64,000 nt of DNA, from positions 1 through 64,000 of the forward strand of contig CEFQ01000012.1 of the NCBI GenBank assembly GCA_900068845.1. Reading direction: 5' to 3'. Position numbers and translations under genes: made by a program. The stretch is from Enterobacter ludwigii (GTDB lineage Bacteria > Pseudomonadota > Gammaproteobacteria > Enterobacterales > Enterobacteriaceae). Below the pieces are notes generated by a model, which saw nothing but the letters and a program-made list of their open reading frames with translations, searched no databases and was not told the origin of the DNA. Below are positions 1 to 8,430 of the stretch, in pieces (position 1 is the stretch's first letter; every line of letters starts with the position of its first letter).

Positions 1-1396
1 GGTCCGGATTGCCGTGCTCGAAGCCAATCGCCACCTCGGTGCCCGCCAGCAGCGGCAGGTGCAGGCCATAAGTGTCACCGGCATACGGCCGTGATTGACG
101 CACCCAGAGGCTTTCGAACCCGGTCTCCCAGTTATCGCGGTCAAACAGCATATTGACGCGGTAGCGCCCGTCGCGGTCGATGTGGCCGTAGGTGTCGTTT
201 TCAGTTGTGCTGGTGACGCGGGCCGGTAACGTGCCGGCCATCACTGGGCGTGAGCCAGGTTCTGGTCGGAAGCAAAAATCAGTGCTGTCCGGGATCCCAT
301 CAAAGTTGACGCCAAAATCCTCATCCCGTCGCGCATGGCTATGCATCGCCGTGATGACCACGCCATGAGCAAACACGTCAGCCACTTCGTACCCGCCGGT
401 GACTTTCAGCACCTGCCCCGGAGAGAGCGTCGGGCAGCTGGTGATGGCATGGGTCTGCGTCTGACCATTCAGGTAGCGCTCATGGCGAATGCGGGCATAA
501 AACGTCCCGGACTCGGGGGCCGGATTGCGGTCATAGGTACTGCCCGCCGTCAGATAGTTATCAGCATAGTGATAGGCATCACCGTAGGTGGTGGCATCCC
601 CGCGGGTCGCATCGACCTGAGTGTTCATGTCATCAGTGGCCTGACGGTAGTTGTAATCACGGGTGCTGACCTGCTTCTGCACCACGTTATGATGGCTCTC
701 CATCCCCCACACCGAGTCCATACCTTCCGAATGCTGTCCTGATGGCGGAACCGATGGCAGCATCAGGCCTTTTTTATAACCCTGTTGACCGTCGTTAAAC
801 TCCACGACGTCGATATTCAGACGCGTGTCGGTGGTAAAGCGGAACCAGATGCCGACCTCACCCAACAGACGGGTAATAAAGTGCAGGTCGTCCTCGCCGT
901 ACTGCATCACCTGTTCACGGCGTGGATATTCCTGAGTCAGTGAGAACAGGAAATCCTGACCACGCATGCTGTGACGCTCACGCAGGATTTTTTCCACGAT
1001 TTGTGGGACCGACATGTCCTGATAAATGGCGTTCTGGTGTGAACGGTCAAGCAGCGCCAGGCGTGGCTGAAGCGTCAGGGCATAATGGGTTTCATCCTTT
1101 GAGGTGTTGAGGCGTTCAAAACCACTCACCACGCCCTGAAGGATGCGCACGGCCTGCTGCATTTTAATGCCATAGCCTTGGTCCACCGGGGCTTGCAGCG
1201 TCAGGGAGGCCGCCTTCATCAGCATCATTTCTCTGCTGATGGCATGGTCACCGCTGGTGAATTCAATACGGTAGCGGAACGGCATGCTCAGGGCTTCATC
1301 GCCCTCAAACGCCAGCACATCAAGCTCTGCTTCACATCCCTTCACCGACAGCTGGTGATGGTTGTGGCTGAATCTGATTAGGGGATGGGTGCTCAT
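1..1396 (-). CDS. vgrG: Type VI secretion spike protein VgrG (TssI), 3' end outside window
   Basis: VgrG trimers form the spike on the Hcp tube of the type VI secretion system and carry effectors. The frame opens at ATG 1396 (MSTHPLIRFSHNHHQL) and stays open for 465 codons to the window edge. Visible family features are the gp27-like N-terminal part (LQGVVSGFERL, LTLQPRLALLDRSHQNAIYQDMSVPQIVEKIL), the YGEDDLHFITRLLGEVGIWFRF stretch in pieces, and the start of the gp5/OB-fold region (MLFDRD, VRQSRPYAGD, GTEVAIGFEHGNPD). The ATG shares an ATGA overlap with the clpV stop, which suggests translational coupling. The C-terminal needle and any effector extension lie outside the window, so its class (plain or evolved VgrG) cannot be judged. 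Confidence 0.93.
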   Translation of the reverse strand, partial: MSTHPLIRFSHNHHQLSVKGCEAELDVLAFEGDEALSMPFRYRIEFTSGDHAISREMMLMKAASLTLQAPVDQGYGIKMQQAVRILQGVVSGFERLNTSKDETHYALTLQPRLALLDRSHQNAIYQDMSVPQIVEKILRERHSMRGQDFLFSLTQEYPRREQVMQYGEDDLHFITRLLGEVGIWFRFTTDTRLNIDVVEFNDGQQGYKKGLMLPSVPPSGQHSEGMDSVWGMESHHNVVQKQVSTRDYNYRQATDDMNTQVDATRGDATTYGDAYHYADNYLTAGSTYDRNPAPESGTFYARIRHERYLNGQTQTHAITSCPTLSPGQVLKVTGGYEVADVFAHGVVITAMHSHARRDEDFGVNFDGIPDSTDFCFRPEPGSRPVMAGTLPARVTSTTENDTYGHIDRDGRYRVNMLFDRDNWETGFESLWVRQSRPYAGDTYGLHLPLLAGTEVAIGFEHGNPD

Positions 1397-4011
1397 GCGC
1401 CCACTCCTTCAGTCCGGTCAAATTCCAGCACAATCCCTTCTTCCTCACTCCAGCCAAGCGTCAGGGAATGTGGTTTTTGCTTAGCAGCTATGTGGATCAG
1501 CAGCTGCTGGCTCAGCACCGGCAAAATCTGCTGATTGAGCAAACTGTCGACGTTGCGCGCGCCGGTGTCCGGCAGCAGACAGGCGTCGGTGAGCATCTCG
1601 TAGAGAACTTCGCCGATGGTGGTGCGGATGCCATAATGACGTTGCAGCCGCTGGCTGACCTGCCTGAGCTTCATTTCCACGATAATGCGCATCGCCTCGC
1701 GCGCCAGCGGGCGGTAAATCACCGTCTGGAAGCGGGCCAGCAGCGCGGGCTGGAAGTAGTCGCGCAGGATCGGACGCAGGCACGCCTGAAGTTCGGATTC
1801 GGCGGCGTACGGCGTTGCGGCCAGCAACTGCATTAGATGGTCACTGCCGAGGTTCGAGGTCATCAGAATCACAGTGTTGCGGAAGTCGATTTCGCGCCCT
1901 TCGCCGTCGCGCATAAAGCCACGGTCAAACACCTGATAGAACAGGTTAATCACGTCGCGGTGCGCTTTTTCCACCTCATCGAGCAGCACCACGCTATACG
2001 GGCGCTTGCGCACCGCTTCGGTGAGGATGCCGCCCTGGCCGTAGCCGACGTAGCCCGGCGGCGAGCCTTTAAGCTGGCTGACGGTGTGCGCTTCCTGGTA
2101 TTCGCTGAGGTTGATGGTGATTAACGACTTCTCGCCGCCGTACAGCACATCCGCCAGTGCCAGCGCGGTTTCGGTTTTGCCGGTGCCGCTGGTGCCGACC
2201 AGCAGGAACACGCCCTGCGGGCCGTTTTCGGAGGTGAGTCCGGTTTTCGAGGCGCGCAGGCGCTGCGAGATGGCGCTCAGTGCCGCATCCTGCCCAACCA
2301 CGCGCGTGGCGAGTTGGTTTTCCAGCGTCAGCAGCTCCGCCTGCTCGTCCTTCATTAATGAGGAGAGCGGCACGCCTGTCCAGTCGGCAATCACGCCCGC
2401 CACGATGCGCGCGTCAACATCGGCGGTGAGCAGCGGTTCGCCGGGCTGCAGCGCGTCGAGGTCGGTCTGGAGCTGTGTGATGGCGCTGCGCTGGCTGGCG
2501 TCCTTGCGACCTTCCAGCAGCTCATGCATCAGCGACTGCACGATGCCGAAACGCTGCTCCAGCGCCTCCAGCTCTTCATCGGTTACCGCAATCAGATTTG
2601 CGATTTCTGCCAGGCGCTCCTGCGGGATGGTGCCGCCGAGCGCTTCATCATCAAGAATGGCGCGCTGTTCAATGTTCAGCGCGTCGAGCTTCGCTGTTAA
2701 GCGTGTAATGGCTTCCGGCGTGGTGTCCTGGCTCATGCGCACGCGTGCGGCGGCGGTGTCGAGCAGGTCAACCGCTTTGTCCGGCAGCTGGCGTCCGGTG
2801 AGGTAGCGGCGCGACAGCGTGACGGCGGCGCGTACCGCCGCGTCGGTGATGTGCACGCCGTGGTGTTCGGCGTAGCGCGATTTCAGGCCGCGCAGCATCA
2901 GGCAGGCGGTATCGTCATCCGGCTCGTCGACTTTGACCATCTGGAAGCGGCGCTCCAGCGCGGCGTCTTTCTCGAAATACTGTTTGTACTCGCTCCAGGT
3001 GGTGGCCGCGATGGTGCGCAGTTCGCCGCGCGCCAGCGCCGGTTTCAGCAGGTTGGCCGCGTCCGCGCCGCCCGCCTGATTGCCTGCGCCGATGAGGGTG
3101 TGCGCCTCGTCGATAAACAGCAGTACCGGCTCTGGCGCAGCCTGCACCTCGGTGATGATATTTTTCAGGCGCTGTTCGAACTCGCCCTTCACGCCCGCGC
3201 CCGCCTGCAGCATACCGAGATCCAGCGTATGCACGCTGACCGGTTTGAGGCTTTCCGGCACGTTGCCCTCAGCAATGCGCAGCGCCAGTCCTTCCACCAG
3301 CGCGGTTTTACCCACGCCCGGTTCACCGACCAGAATCGGGTTGTTCTTGCGGCGACGCGACAGGATATCCACCATCTGGCGGATTTCGTTGTCGCGGCCC
3401 AATACCGGGTCGATTTTGCCGCTGCGCGCGTCGGCGGTGACGTCGCGGGTAAAGCGGGTAAGGGCTTCGGCGGTTGGTGCTTTTATCGCGCCTGGATCCT
3501 GAAGCGTGCTTACCGGCATTTCCTGCTGCTCCGCCTCCGGGCGTTCATCCGATTGCACTTCCAGCATCGGTTGCAGACGTTCCAGCTGGCTCATGCGCAG
3601 ACTCAGCAACGGCCACAGCCCTTCACAACGCACCAGCGACGGCTGTTCGGCCAGCGCCATTAGCAGATGGACGCTGCGGATTTGCGGATTGTTGTCCTGC
3701 ATTGACGCCATCAGCCACGCCTGCTTTAGCAGGCTTTCGAGCGAAGCGGAGAGCTGGGGACGCCCGCGCACCGCGCGCGGCTGACGGTCGAGAAACGCCA
3801 GCAGGTCCTGCCAGATGGCGTCCATATCCCACTCGTAGCGTCGCGCGATCACGGTGATGTCACCCTCGCCCTGTTCCAGTAGTTTGAGCAGCCAGTGTTC
3901 GGGCTGAATTTCGGCGTGCGCGCGGGTCTGGCACAGCGACGCGGCGGCTTCAAGCGCCTGCGCGCAGAACGGGTTAAGACGACGCAGCAAGGCGGCTGAC
4001 TGACTGTCCAT
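1393..4011 (-). CDS. clpV: Type VI secretion AAA+ unfoldase ClpV (TssH)
   Basis: ClpV disassembles the contracted TssB/TssC sheath with ATP so that its subunits can be recycled. The 872-residue length is normal for the family. An N-terminal Clp-N domain (about 1-150) is followed by AAA domain 1 with Walker A GEPGVGKT (229-236) and Walker B LLFIDEAH (297-304), a middle coiled region (about 430-520), and AAA domain 2 with Walker A GTSGTGKT (606-613) and the pore-loop region GSPPGYVGYGQGG. The start ATG at 4011 has an AGGAGA ribosome site 8 nt upstream. It lies downstream of hcp after a 200-bp gap and overlaps vgrG by 4 bp, a common enterobacterial T6SS order. Confidence 0.96.
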   Translation of the reverse strand: MDSQSAALLRRLNPFCAQALEAAASLCQTRAHAEIQPEHWLLKLLEQGEGDITVIARRYEWDMDAIWQDLLAFLDRQPRAVRGRPQLSASLESLLKQAWLMASMQDNNPQIRSVHLLMALAEQPSLVRCEGLWPLLSLRMSQLERLQPMLEVQSDERPEAEQQEMPVSTLQDPGAIKAPTAEALTRFTRDVTADARSGKIDPVLGRDNEIRQMVDILSRRRKNNPILVGEPGVGKTALVEGLALRIAEGNVPESLKPVSVHTLDLGMLQAGAGVKGEFEQRLKNIITEVQAAPEPVLLFIDEAHTLIGAGNQAGGADAANLLKPALARGELRTIAATTWSEYKQYFEKDAALERRFQMVKVDEPDDDTACLMLRGLKSRYAEHHGVHITDAAVRAAVTLSRRYLTGRQLPDKAVDLLDTAAARVRMSQDTTPEAITRLTAKLDALNIEQRAILDDEALGGTIPQERLAEIANLIAVTDEELEALEQRFGIVQSLMHELLEGRKDASQRSAITQLQTDLDALQPGEPLLTADVDARIVAGVIADWTGVPLSSLMKDEQAELLTLENQLATRVVGQDAALSAISQRLRASKTGLTSENGPQGVFLLVGTSGTGKTETALALADVLYGGEKSLITINLSEYQEAHTVSQLKGSPPGYVGYGQGGILTEAVRKRPYSVVLLDEVEKAHRDVINLFYQVFDRGFMRDGEGREIDFRNTVILMTSNLGSDHLMQLLAATPYAAESELQACLRPILRDYFQPALLARFQTVIYRPLAREAMRIIVEMKLRQVSQRLQRHYGIRTTIGEVLYEMLTDACLLPDTGARNVDSLLNQQILPVLSQQLLIHIAAKQKPHSLTLGWSEEEGIVLEFDRTEGVGA

Positions 4012-4150
4012 AGCAAAATTCTCCTGATTAGGGGCACGCTACCGCCCGTCGCCGTTTACCGAAGCGCATAAGGTCAGCAGGTCTGATGTGAAATGACTTG
4101 TGGTTTCACCCTCGAAGATGAAATCACCAGGCATCTGGCGTGGTGCGTAT

Positions 4151-4176
4151 TAGGGTCGCCATAAATGGCGACCCTA
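4151..4176. repeat. Perfect 12-bp inverted repeat between hcp and clpV
   Basis: TAGGGTCGCCAT and its reverse complement are separated by AA. It is a stable hairpin in the 203-bp hcp-clpV gap, without a T-run. Related palindromes lie at 56941-56958 and 58959-58978 and at the ends of the MITE-like elements. It could attenuate transcription so that hcp is expressed above clpV; that role is inference. Confidence 0.7.
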
Positions 4177-4214
4177 CGATCAACGCTGGCGATTACGCGA
4201 AATATGACGCGTAA

Positions 4215-4706
4215 TCAGGCTGTGGCGCGTTCGTTCCACGAATCAGAGTGAATAATGTTGCCGTCTTTGTAGGTCCAGGTGATTTTTTCGTAGCGCAGCT
4301 CAATCTGTTCCAGATGATTGTGCTTCTCTTTGGACGGGTCCTTAACGTCATGCATCACCGGATTGACCTTCACCACCTTCACGTTCTCGAGTTTGGTGTT
4401 GAAGTACTCCACTTCCTGACCGGCATCGCTGATGCGATACCATTTGAACTCCGCCGACTTCAGCGTCTGACCGGTGGTCACCGCTTTGTAGAGGTACGGG
4501 CTGGACGAGTCGATTTCCTTTGTGAACAGAAACGGCGTGTGAATACGCGTGCCGGTGAGCTTGCCGGTGTTGTTATCGGTTGGGATGTAGAGGTTGTGCT
4601 GCTGCGCCACCACCTCAATGCTGCCCTCACGGTCCTGCACGTCCACCGAGCCCTTGATGTCCGCACCGCCGTCGTCCTTCAGCCACAGATAAACCGGAAT
4701 TGCCAT
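4215..4706 (-). CDS. hcp: Type VI secretion tube protein Hcp (TssD)
   Basis: Hcp hexamers stack to form the T6SS inner tube and are secreted. The protein is 163 residues with the typical opening MAIPVYLWLKDDGGADIKGS and the long beta-rich core (HTPFLFTKEID, YKAVTTGQTL, FKWYRI, ITWTYKDGNI). The ATG at 4706 is chosen over an upstream in-frame ATG at 4742 because AGGAG lies 7-8 nt before it and family members start at MAIP. It begins 4 bp after the OmpA-like gene ends, with its ribosome site inside that gene's end. Confidence 0.95.
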   Translation of the reverse strand: MAIPVYLWLKDDGGADIKGSVDVQDREGSIEVVAQQHNLYIPTDNNTGKLTGTRIHTPFLFTKEIDSSSPYLYKAVTTGQTLKSAEFKWYRISDAGQEVEYFNTKLENVKVVKVNPVMHDVKDPSKEKHNHLEQIELRYEKITWTYKDGNIIHSDSWNERATA

Positions 4707-4710
4707 GTTG

Positions 4711-6408
4711 TTACTCCTTTTCTTCATGATTGCCGTCACCATCCTGTGATGACGGGGGGATTACGTCCGGTGCCTGGCAGGCATCGGCCTGCGGAACCAG
4801 ACTGATTTCAACTCGCCGATTGGCTGCGCGGCCTTCAGTGGTATCGTTGGACGCCATTGGGCGACTCTGGCCAAAGCCCTGCACCGCGAAACAGCTTTCA
4901 TCCACATCACCGGTATCGCGCATCCAGTCGCGTACCGCTTCCGCGCGCTTTAGCGACAGGCGCTGGTTGAGCGTCGGATGGCCGGTATCGTCGGTATAAC
5001 CCGCGATTACAATCAGCCAGCCCGCGCGCGCTTTGATGTTGACCAGCGCGTTCACCATCACTTTGGTCGAGCCCGTTTTCAGATCGGATTTGCCGGAATC
5101 GAACAGCGACATCGCATCCAGACGCACCAGTGTTGGCTGAGGTTTGGGCTTCGGCACAGGTTTAGGTTCAGGCTTAGGTTCAGGAACCCATGAACTGATG
5201 GCGTGCAGCACCGGCAGACGCAGTTGACCGCCCTGATACAGTCCCAGCCCCAGGCGCAGCGGCGCACCCTGACGCGCATAGCCGTCGAGCTGGCTGGCGT
5301 CCTCGCGCAGTACCTGCACAGCAGCAAGCTTCGGCACGTAGTCGTTCATGGCAATGCGGTTGTAGTGTTCGAGGTCGAATACGATGCGACGGATCAGCGA
5401 CTGGTTATTCCAGGCCACCGCACAGAGTGCGATCACAGCGGCAATGGCGAAGGCCGTGATCGCAATGCGCAATGCGCGGGTGCCGGGCGTCACGCCACGG
5501 CCCGCTGGAAGCAGCGGAAGAATAAAGTCGGGAAGGATGACGGGCGTATTCGCTGCGGCACCGGCGCTGCGGATGGTGGTGTGCTGCCACAGCCAGGCGC
5601 ACCACAGAGCGTCATTGCCAGTGCCAGGCGTGGCGGGTTGCAGCTGCAATACACATGCGGCGGGTATCACGGCGGCGACATCACTGTGCGTCTCCGTCAG
5701 CACGCGTAACACATGTTGACGCGCCCACGCATCCAGCGAGTTGAGCAGGATTTGCTGCTGCATCGCCACGCTGCCACCCGACTGCAGCCATTCGCTGGTG
5801 CCGCGCGGCGAGGCGTCATCCAGCCAGATTTGTGGGCTGTTTCCCGACAGATGAACCTGCCAGAGCGGTTCGGCGCACTGCGTCATCTCGCCGGCAATGC
5901 CGACATTGAGCAGTAGCGGCAGCGACTGGCGTGTTTCACGGCGCAGCAGTGCGATTTGCCAGCGCAGAGCGAACAGCGTATTTTCCAGCACCGAACTGTC
6001 CAGCTGTTGCTGCGGACTGATATTGAGACAGATAGAAATCTGGCGACCCCAGTCAGGACGTTGCAGCAGCAGCTGGCGCATGCTGTGTTGCAGTTCACTG
6101 CTGTCAGCCACGCGAATAAAACAACCCTGCGGCAGAACACGTACCACTTCCTCGTCTGACAGGCCACTTGCATCGCAGCACAGCACCACCGGCTGCCGAT
6201 AAGCGGCGTCGGGTAAATCAGCCCATAACTGGCTGGTAACCTTATTGCTGCGGCGCAGCACTCTGAACGTTACCGTGCCAGCCAGCAGCAGTATCGCCAG
6301 CAACACGAGGAAATCGCTGCTGCGCGCAAAGCTCAGAAACTGCGTGCACAGCACCGCCGCAAGCAGCCAGATCCACAGTATAAGCAGGCGTGGAAGCAGC
6401 GGCTTCAT
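4711..6408 (-). CDS. T6SS-associated OmpA-family peptidoglycan-binding membrane protein (TagL-like)
   Basis: This is probably the cell-wall anchor of the T6SS membrane complex. It starts at ATG 6408 (MKPLLPRLL), which forms an ATGA overlap with the tssL stop, giving 565 residues. Two hydrophobic segments at the N-terminus, a cytoplasmic middle part and another membrane segment (AITAFAIAAVIALCAVAW, about 315-332) are followed by a Pro/Lys-rich linker (PEPKPEPKPVPKPKPQP) and a C-terminal OmpA/MotB domain (LFDSGKSDL, IAGYTDDTG, NQRLSLKRAEAVRDWM, FGQSRPMASNDT, ANRRVEIS). The residues that bind diaminopimelate-containing peptidoglycan appear intact. It sits between tssL and hcp, as in other Erwinia/Pantoea T6SS operons. 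TssL itself lacks a wall domain here, so this protein may supply it. Confidence 0.85.
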   Translation of the reverse strand: MKPLLPRLLILWIWLLAAVLCTQFLSFARSSDFLVLLAILLLAGTVTFRVLRRSNKVTSQLWADLPDAAYRQPVVLCCDASGLSDEEVVRVLPQGCFIRVADSSELQHSMRQLLLQRPDWGRQISICLNISPQQQLDSSVLENTLFALRWQIALLRRETRQSLPLLLNVGIAGEMTQCAEPLWQVHLSGNSPQIWLDDASPRGTSEWLQSGGSVAMQQQILLNSLDAWARQHVLRVLTETHSDVAAVIPAACVLQLQPATPGTGNDALWCAWLWQHTTIRSAGAAANTPVILPDFILPLLPAGRGVTPGTRALRIAITAFAIAAVIALCAVAWNNQSLIRRIVFDLEHYNRIAMNDYVPKLAAVQVLREDASQLDGYARQGAPLRLGLGLYQGGQLRLPVLHAISSWVPEPKPEPKPVPKPKPQPTLVRLDAMSLFDSGKSDLKTGSTKVMVNALVNIKARAGWLIVIAGYTDDTGHPTLNQRLSLKRAEAVRDWMRDTGDVDESCFAVQGFGQSRPMASNDTTEGRAANRRVEISLVPQADACQAPDVIPPSSQDGDGNHEEKE

Positions 6409-7079
6409 CCTTTGACTCCGGGCAGCAGTGTCGTGATGAGGTGATCGAGCCAGTGATTCAGTCCCCACCACAGCACAGCCAGCAGCAGCGCGGTCAGACC
6501 AAGACGTGCAGGCCAGCTACTGAGCCAGCCCGCGCGCAAGCCACCGCTAGCCAGCGATAACAACGGTGCATCCGCCGCACGCGTGAAAGGGGGGACACGT
6601 TTAGTCAGCGCACTTACCAGTTGCTGGCGCGCAGGCGTATCGGTAGAGACATAACCGCCGAGAAAACCCAGCAACATCATGCGATGAAAGCAGGTCAGCA
6701 CCCTCTCGTCGGCTTCCGGCTGTGCGAGAACCTGCTGCATGCGATCGCACAGCGTTTCACCCGCATCCATGGTTTGTAAAAAATGGCCCTGCAGCGGCAT
6801 GTGATACCACTGCAGGCAGGCATCATCCTGTACGCCGCGCCCTTTCACCACCTCATCCAGCAGTGCGCACTGCGCCAGCAGAATGTTATGGCAGCTCTCG
6901 CGGCTGACGCCCGCTTCACGCAGCGCCAGCTGCACGCGCTCCGCATCAGCGACGCAGCGCTGCCACAGCGTCAGCCCTTCGCCGTCGGAAAATGTCGGGC
7001 CATGACGCAGGCTGATCACCTGCAGCCAGGTGTTTTGCAGCAGCGCATCAATATCGATATTTTTTGCTTCAGCACTCAT
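6405..7079 (-). CDS. tssL: Type VI secretion membrane protein TssL (DotU/IcmH family)
   Basis: TssL is an inner-membrane part of the TssJLM complex that docks the baseplate. The protein is 224 residues with a cytoplasmic hook-like domain (LLAQCALLDEVVKG, FHRMMLLGFLGGY are DotU signatures) and one C-terminal transmembrane segment (about 191-210, LGLTALLLAVLWWGL). There is no C-terminal peptidoglycan-binding domain. The ATG overlaps the tssK stop (ATGA at 7076-7079), and its own stop overlaps the OmpA-like gene start, so the three genes are probably translationally coupled. Confidence 0.93.
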   Translation of the reverse strand: MSAEAKNIDIDALLQNTWLQVISLRHGPTFSDGEGLTLWQRCVADAERVQLALREAGVSRESCHNILLAQCALLDEVVKGRGVQDDACLQWYHMPLQGHFLQTMDAGETLCDRMQQVLAQPEADERVLTCFHRMMLLGFLGGYVSTDTPARQQLVSALTKRVPPFTRAADAPLLSLASGGLRAGWLSSWPARLGLTALLLAVLWWGLNHWLDHLITTLLPGVKG

Positions 7080-8416
7080 GATCTCAGCACCGCGAAGAGT
7101 TCCAGTTCCGGATCACCCAGCGTGCCGGGGACATAAAACATGCAGCTGCCGCTCTCGAGCATGGCGCGTGCCGCCGGATGCGACAGATCCAGCGAGAAAT
7201 ACTGGTTTTCCAGTCGCAGCGGAATGGCGGCCGGCACATGGCTGAGCGGCTTCAGTGGGATCCCCAACTGCGAGCTGTTTACCAGCGCGATGACGTCATC
7301 AGGGCTACCCACTTTACACTGGCGCGGGAACTGTTCCTGCAGCTGCGCCACCGGCAGTGGCGAGCGCACTGACAGGTAGAAGTCGGCTTCCTCGCGCAGA
7401 CGCGGATCGTTGAGACGCGCCTGCCACTGACGCAGCCGGCGATCGTGGCTCATCTCTATCGCCACCATGCGCGACGGCAGGCTAGCTTCTAGCAGCGTGC
7501 CGAGCAGGCTGAACAGCGGCGGAAATACTTCATTGAGGTTGTCATGCCGGTAAGCCGGGATGGCGTTCACCTGATGCTCCAGCGAGAACGTCAGCAAACT
7601 GCCCGCCAGCCTTGCCAGCTCCGGATAAAGCCGTTCCGGCGGGCTTTGCGGATGGCGTAGAAAATCAGCCAGCAGCGGTTCGGCGCTGTTGAGCGCGTTA
7701 AGCAGCCAGAACAGCGATACATCGGCGACGGCAAAATCGGCCATGCGCTGGTTGCTTTCGCGGCGCATCGCCATCAGCCGCACCAGTCGTGCGCGCAGCT
7801 GCGTCACCAGTTGTTCGAGTGCCATCACCAGCCACGGGCTGGATTGCAAGGTCAGCAGCGGCGGCAGGAACTGGCCGTCCAGCCCCCAGCCGCCCTGCGC
7901 ATCCTGCTGCAGACGCGCCACGGGGCAGGTCAGCCAGTCGCTGTTGTCCTGATGTGCATAACGCAGCGTTAGTTCAGGCTGTAATACCGCAACCTGACGG
8001 GTGTCATCCCCGAACAGGTTGCGGATATCGCGCCAGCGCTGGCGGAAGCGCACCGGTCGCTCGGCCACGTCGCTCTCCTGCAGGCAGTTGCCGCCGTTGG
8101 CATAGAGTTGCGGCAGCGCCAAAACAACCGTCACTTCCTTCTGCTCCGCCTCAAGTGTCAGCGTCGGTGGCAGCGGATCGGCGTTATGGGTATCGACCAG
8201 CGTGCCGTCGCGAAAGCGCAGATGCAGATGACGCGGCTTGAGTCGGCCAAGCTTCAGCGCGTCCGGCTCAAACTCCGCCTGCAGCACGCCCCAAGGTTGG
8301 TTAAGTCCCATGCGCGCAATGCACTCGCTGTGCCACGCCTGCCAGGCGAACTGCTGCTGAAAGTGCTGGGGCGAGATCATGGTGCCCCGGCCCCAGAGTG
8401 GTTGTTCTGTTTTCAT
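7076..8416 (-). CDS. tssK: Type VI secretion baseplate protein TssK
   Basis: TssK trimers connect the T6SS baseplate to the membrane complex. The 446-residue protein has the family N-terminus (PLWGRGTMISPQHFQQQFAW), the middle shoulder region and a C-terminal head that binds TssL/TssM. It lies 14 bp after tssC. AAGGG sits directly against the ATG, an unusually short ribosome-site spacing, but the family alignment supports this start. Confidence 0.94.
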   Translation of the reverse strand: MKTEQPLWGRGTMISPQHFQQQFAWQAWHSECIARMGLNQPWGVLQAEFEPDALKLGRLKPRHLHLRFRDGTLVDTHNADPLPPTLTLEAEQKEVTVVLALPQLYANGGNCLQESDVAERPVRFRQRWRDIRNLFGDDTRQVAVLQPELTLRYAHQDNSDWLTCPVARLQQDAQGGWGLDGQFLPPLLTLQSSPWLVMALEQLVTQLRARLVRLMAMRRESNQRMADFAVADVSLFWLLNALNSAEPLLADFLRHPQSPPERLYPELARLAGSLLTFSLEHQVNAIPAYRHDNLNEVFPPLFSLLGTLLEASLPSRMVAIEMSHDRRLRQWQARLNDPRLREEADFYLSVRSPLPVAQLQEQFPRQCKVGSPDDVIALVNSSQLGIPLKPLSHVPAAIPLRLENQYFSLDLSHPAARAMLESGSCMFYVPGTLGDPELELFAVLRS

Positions 8417-8430
8417 CCCTTATCGCCGCC

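Noticed and set aside
335..742. Plus-strand frame at the left end
   Set aside because: The minus strand here encodes VgrG with clear family motifs; the plus-strand frame is a shadow.
2084..2806. Long open frame (240 codons) on the plus strand inside clpV
   Set aside because: It is antisense to a well-conserved AAA+ gene, is Ser/Ala/Arg-rich and has no ribosome site; it reflects high GC codon bias.
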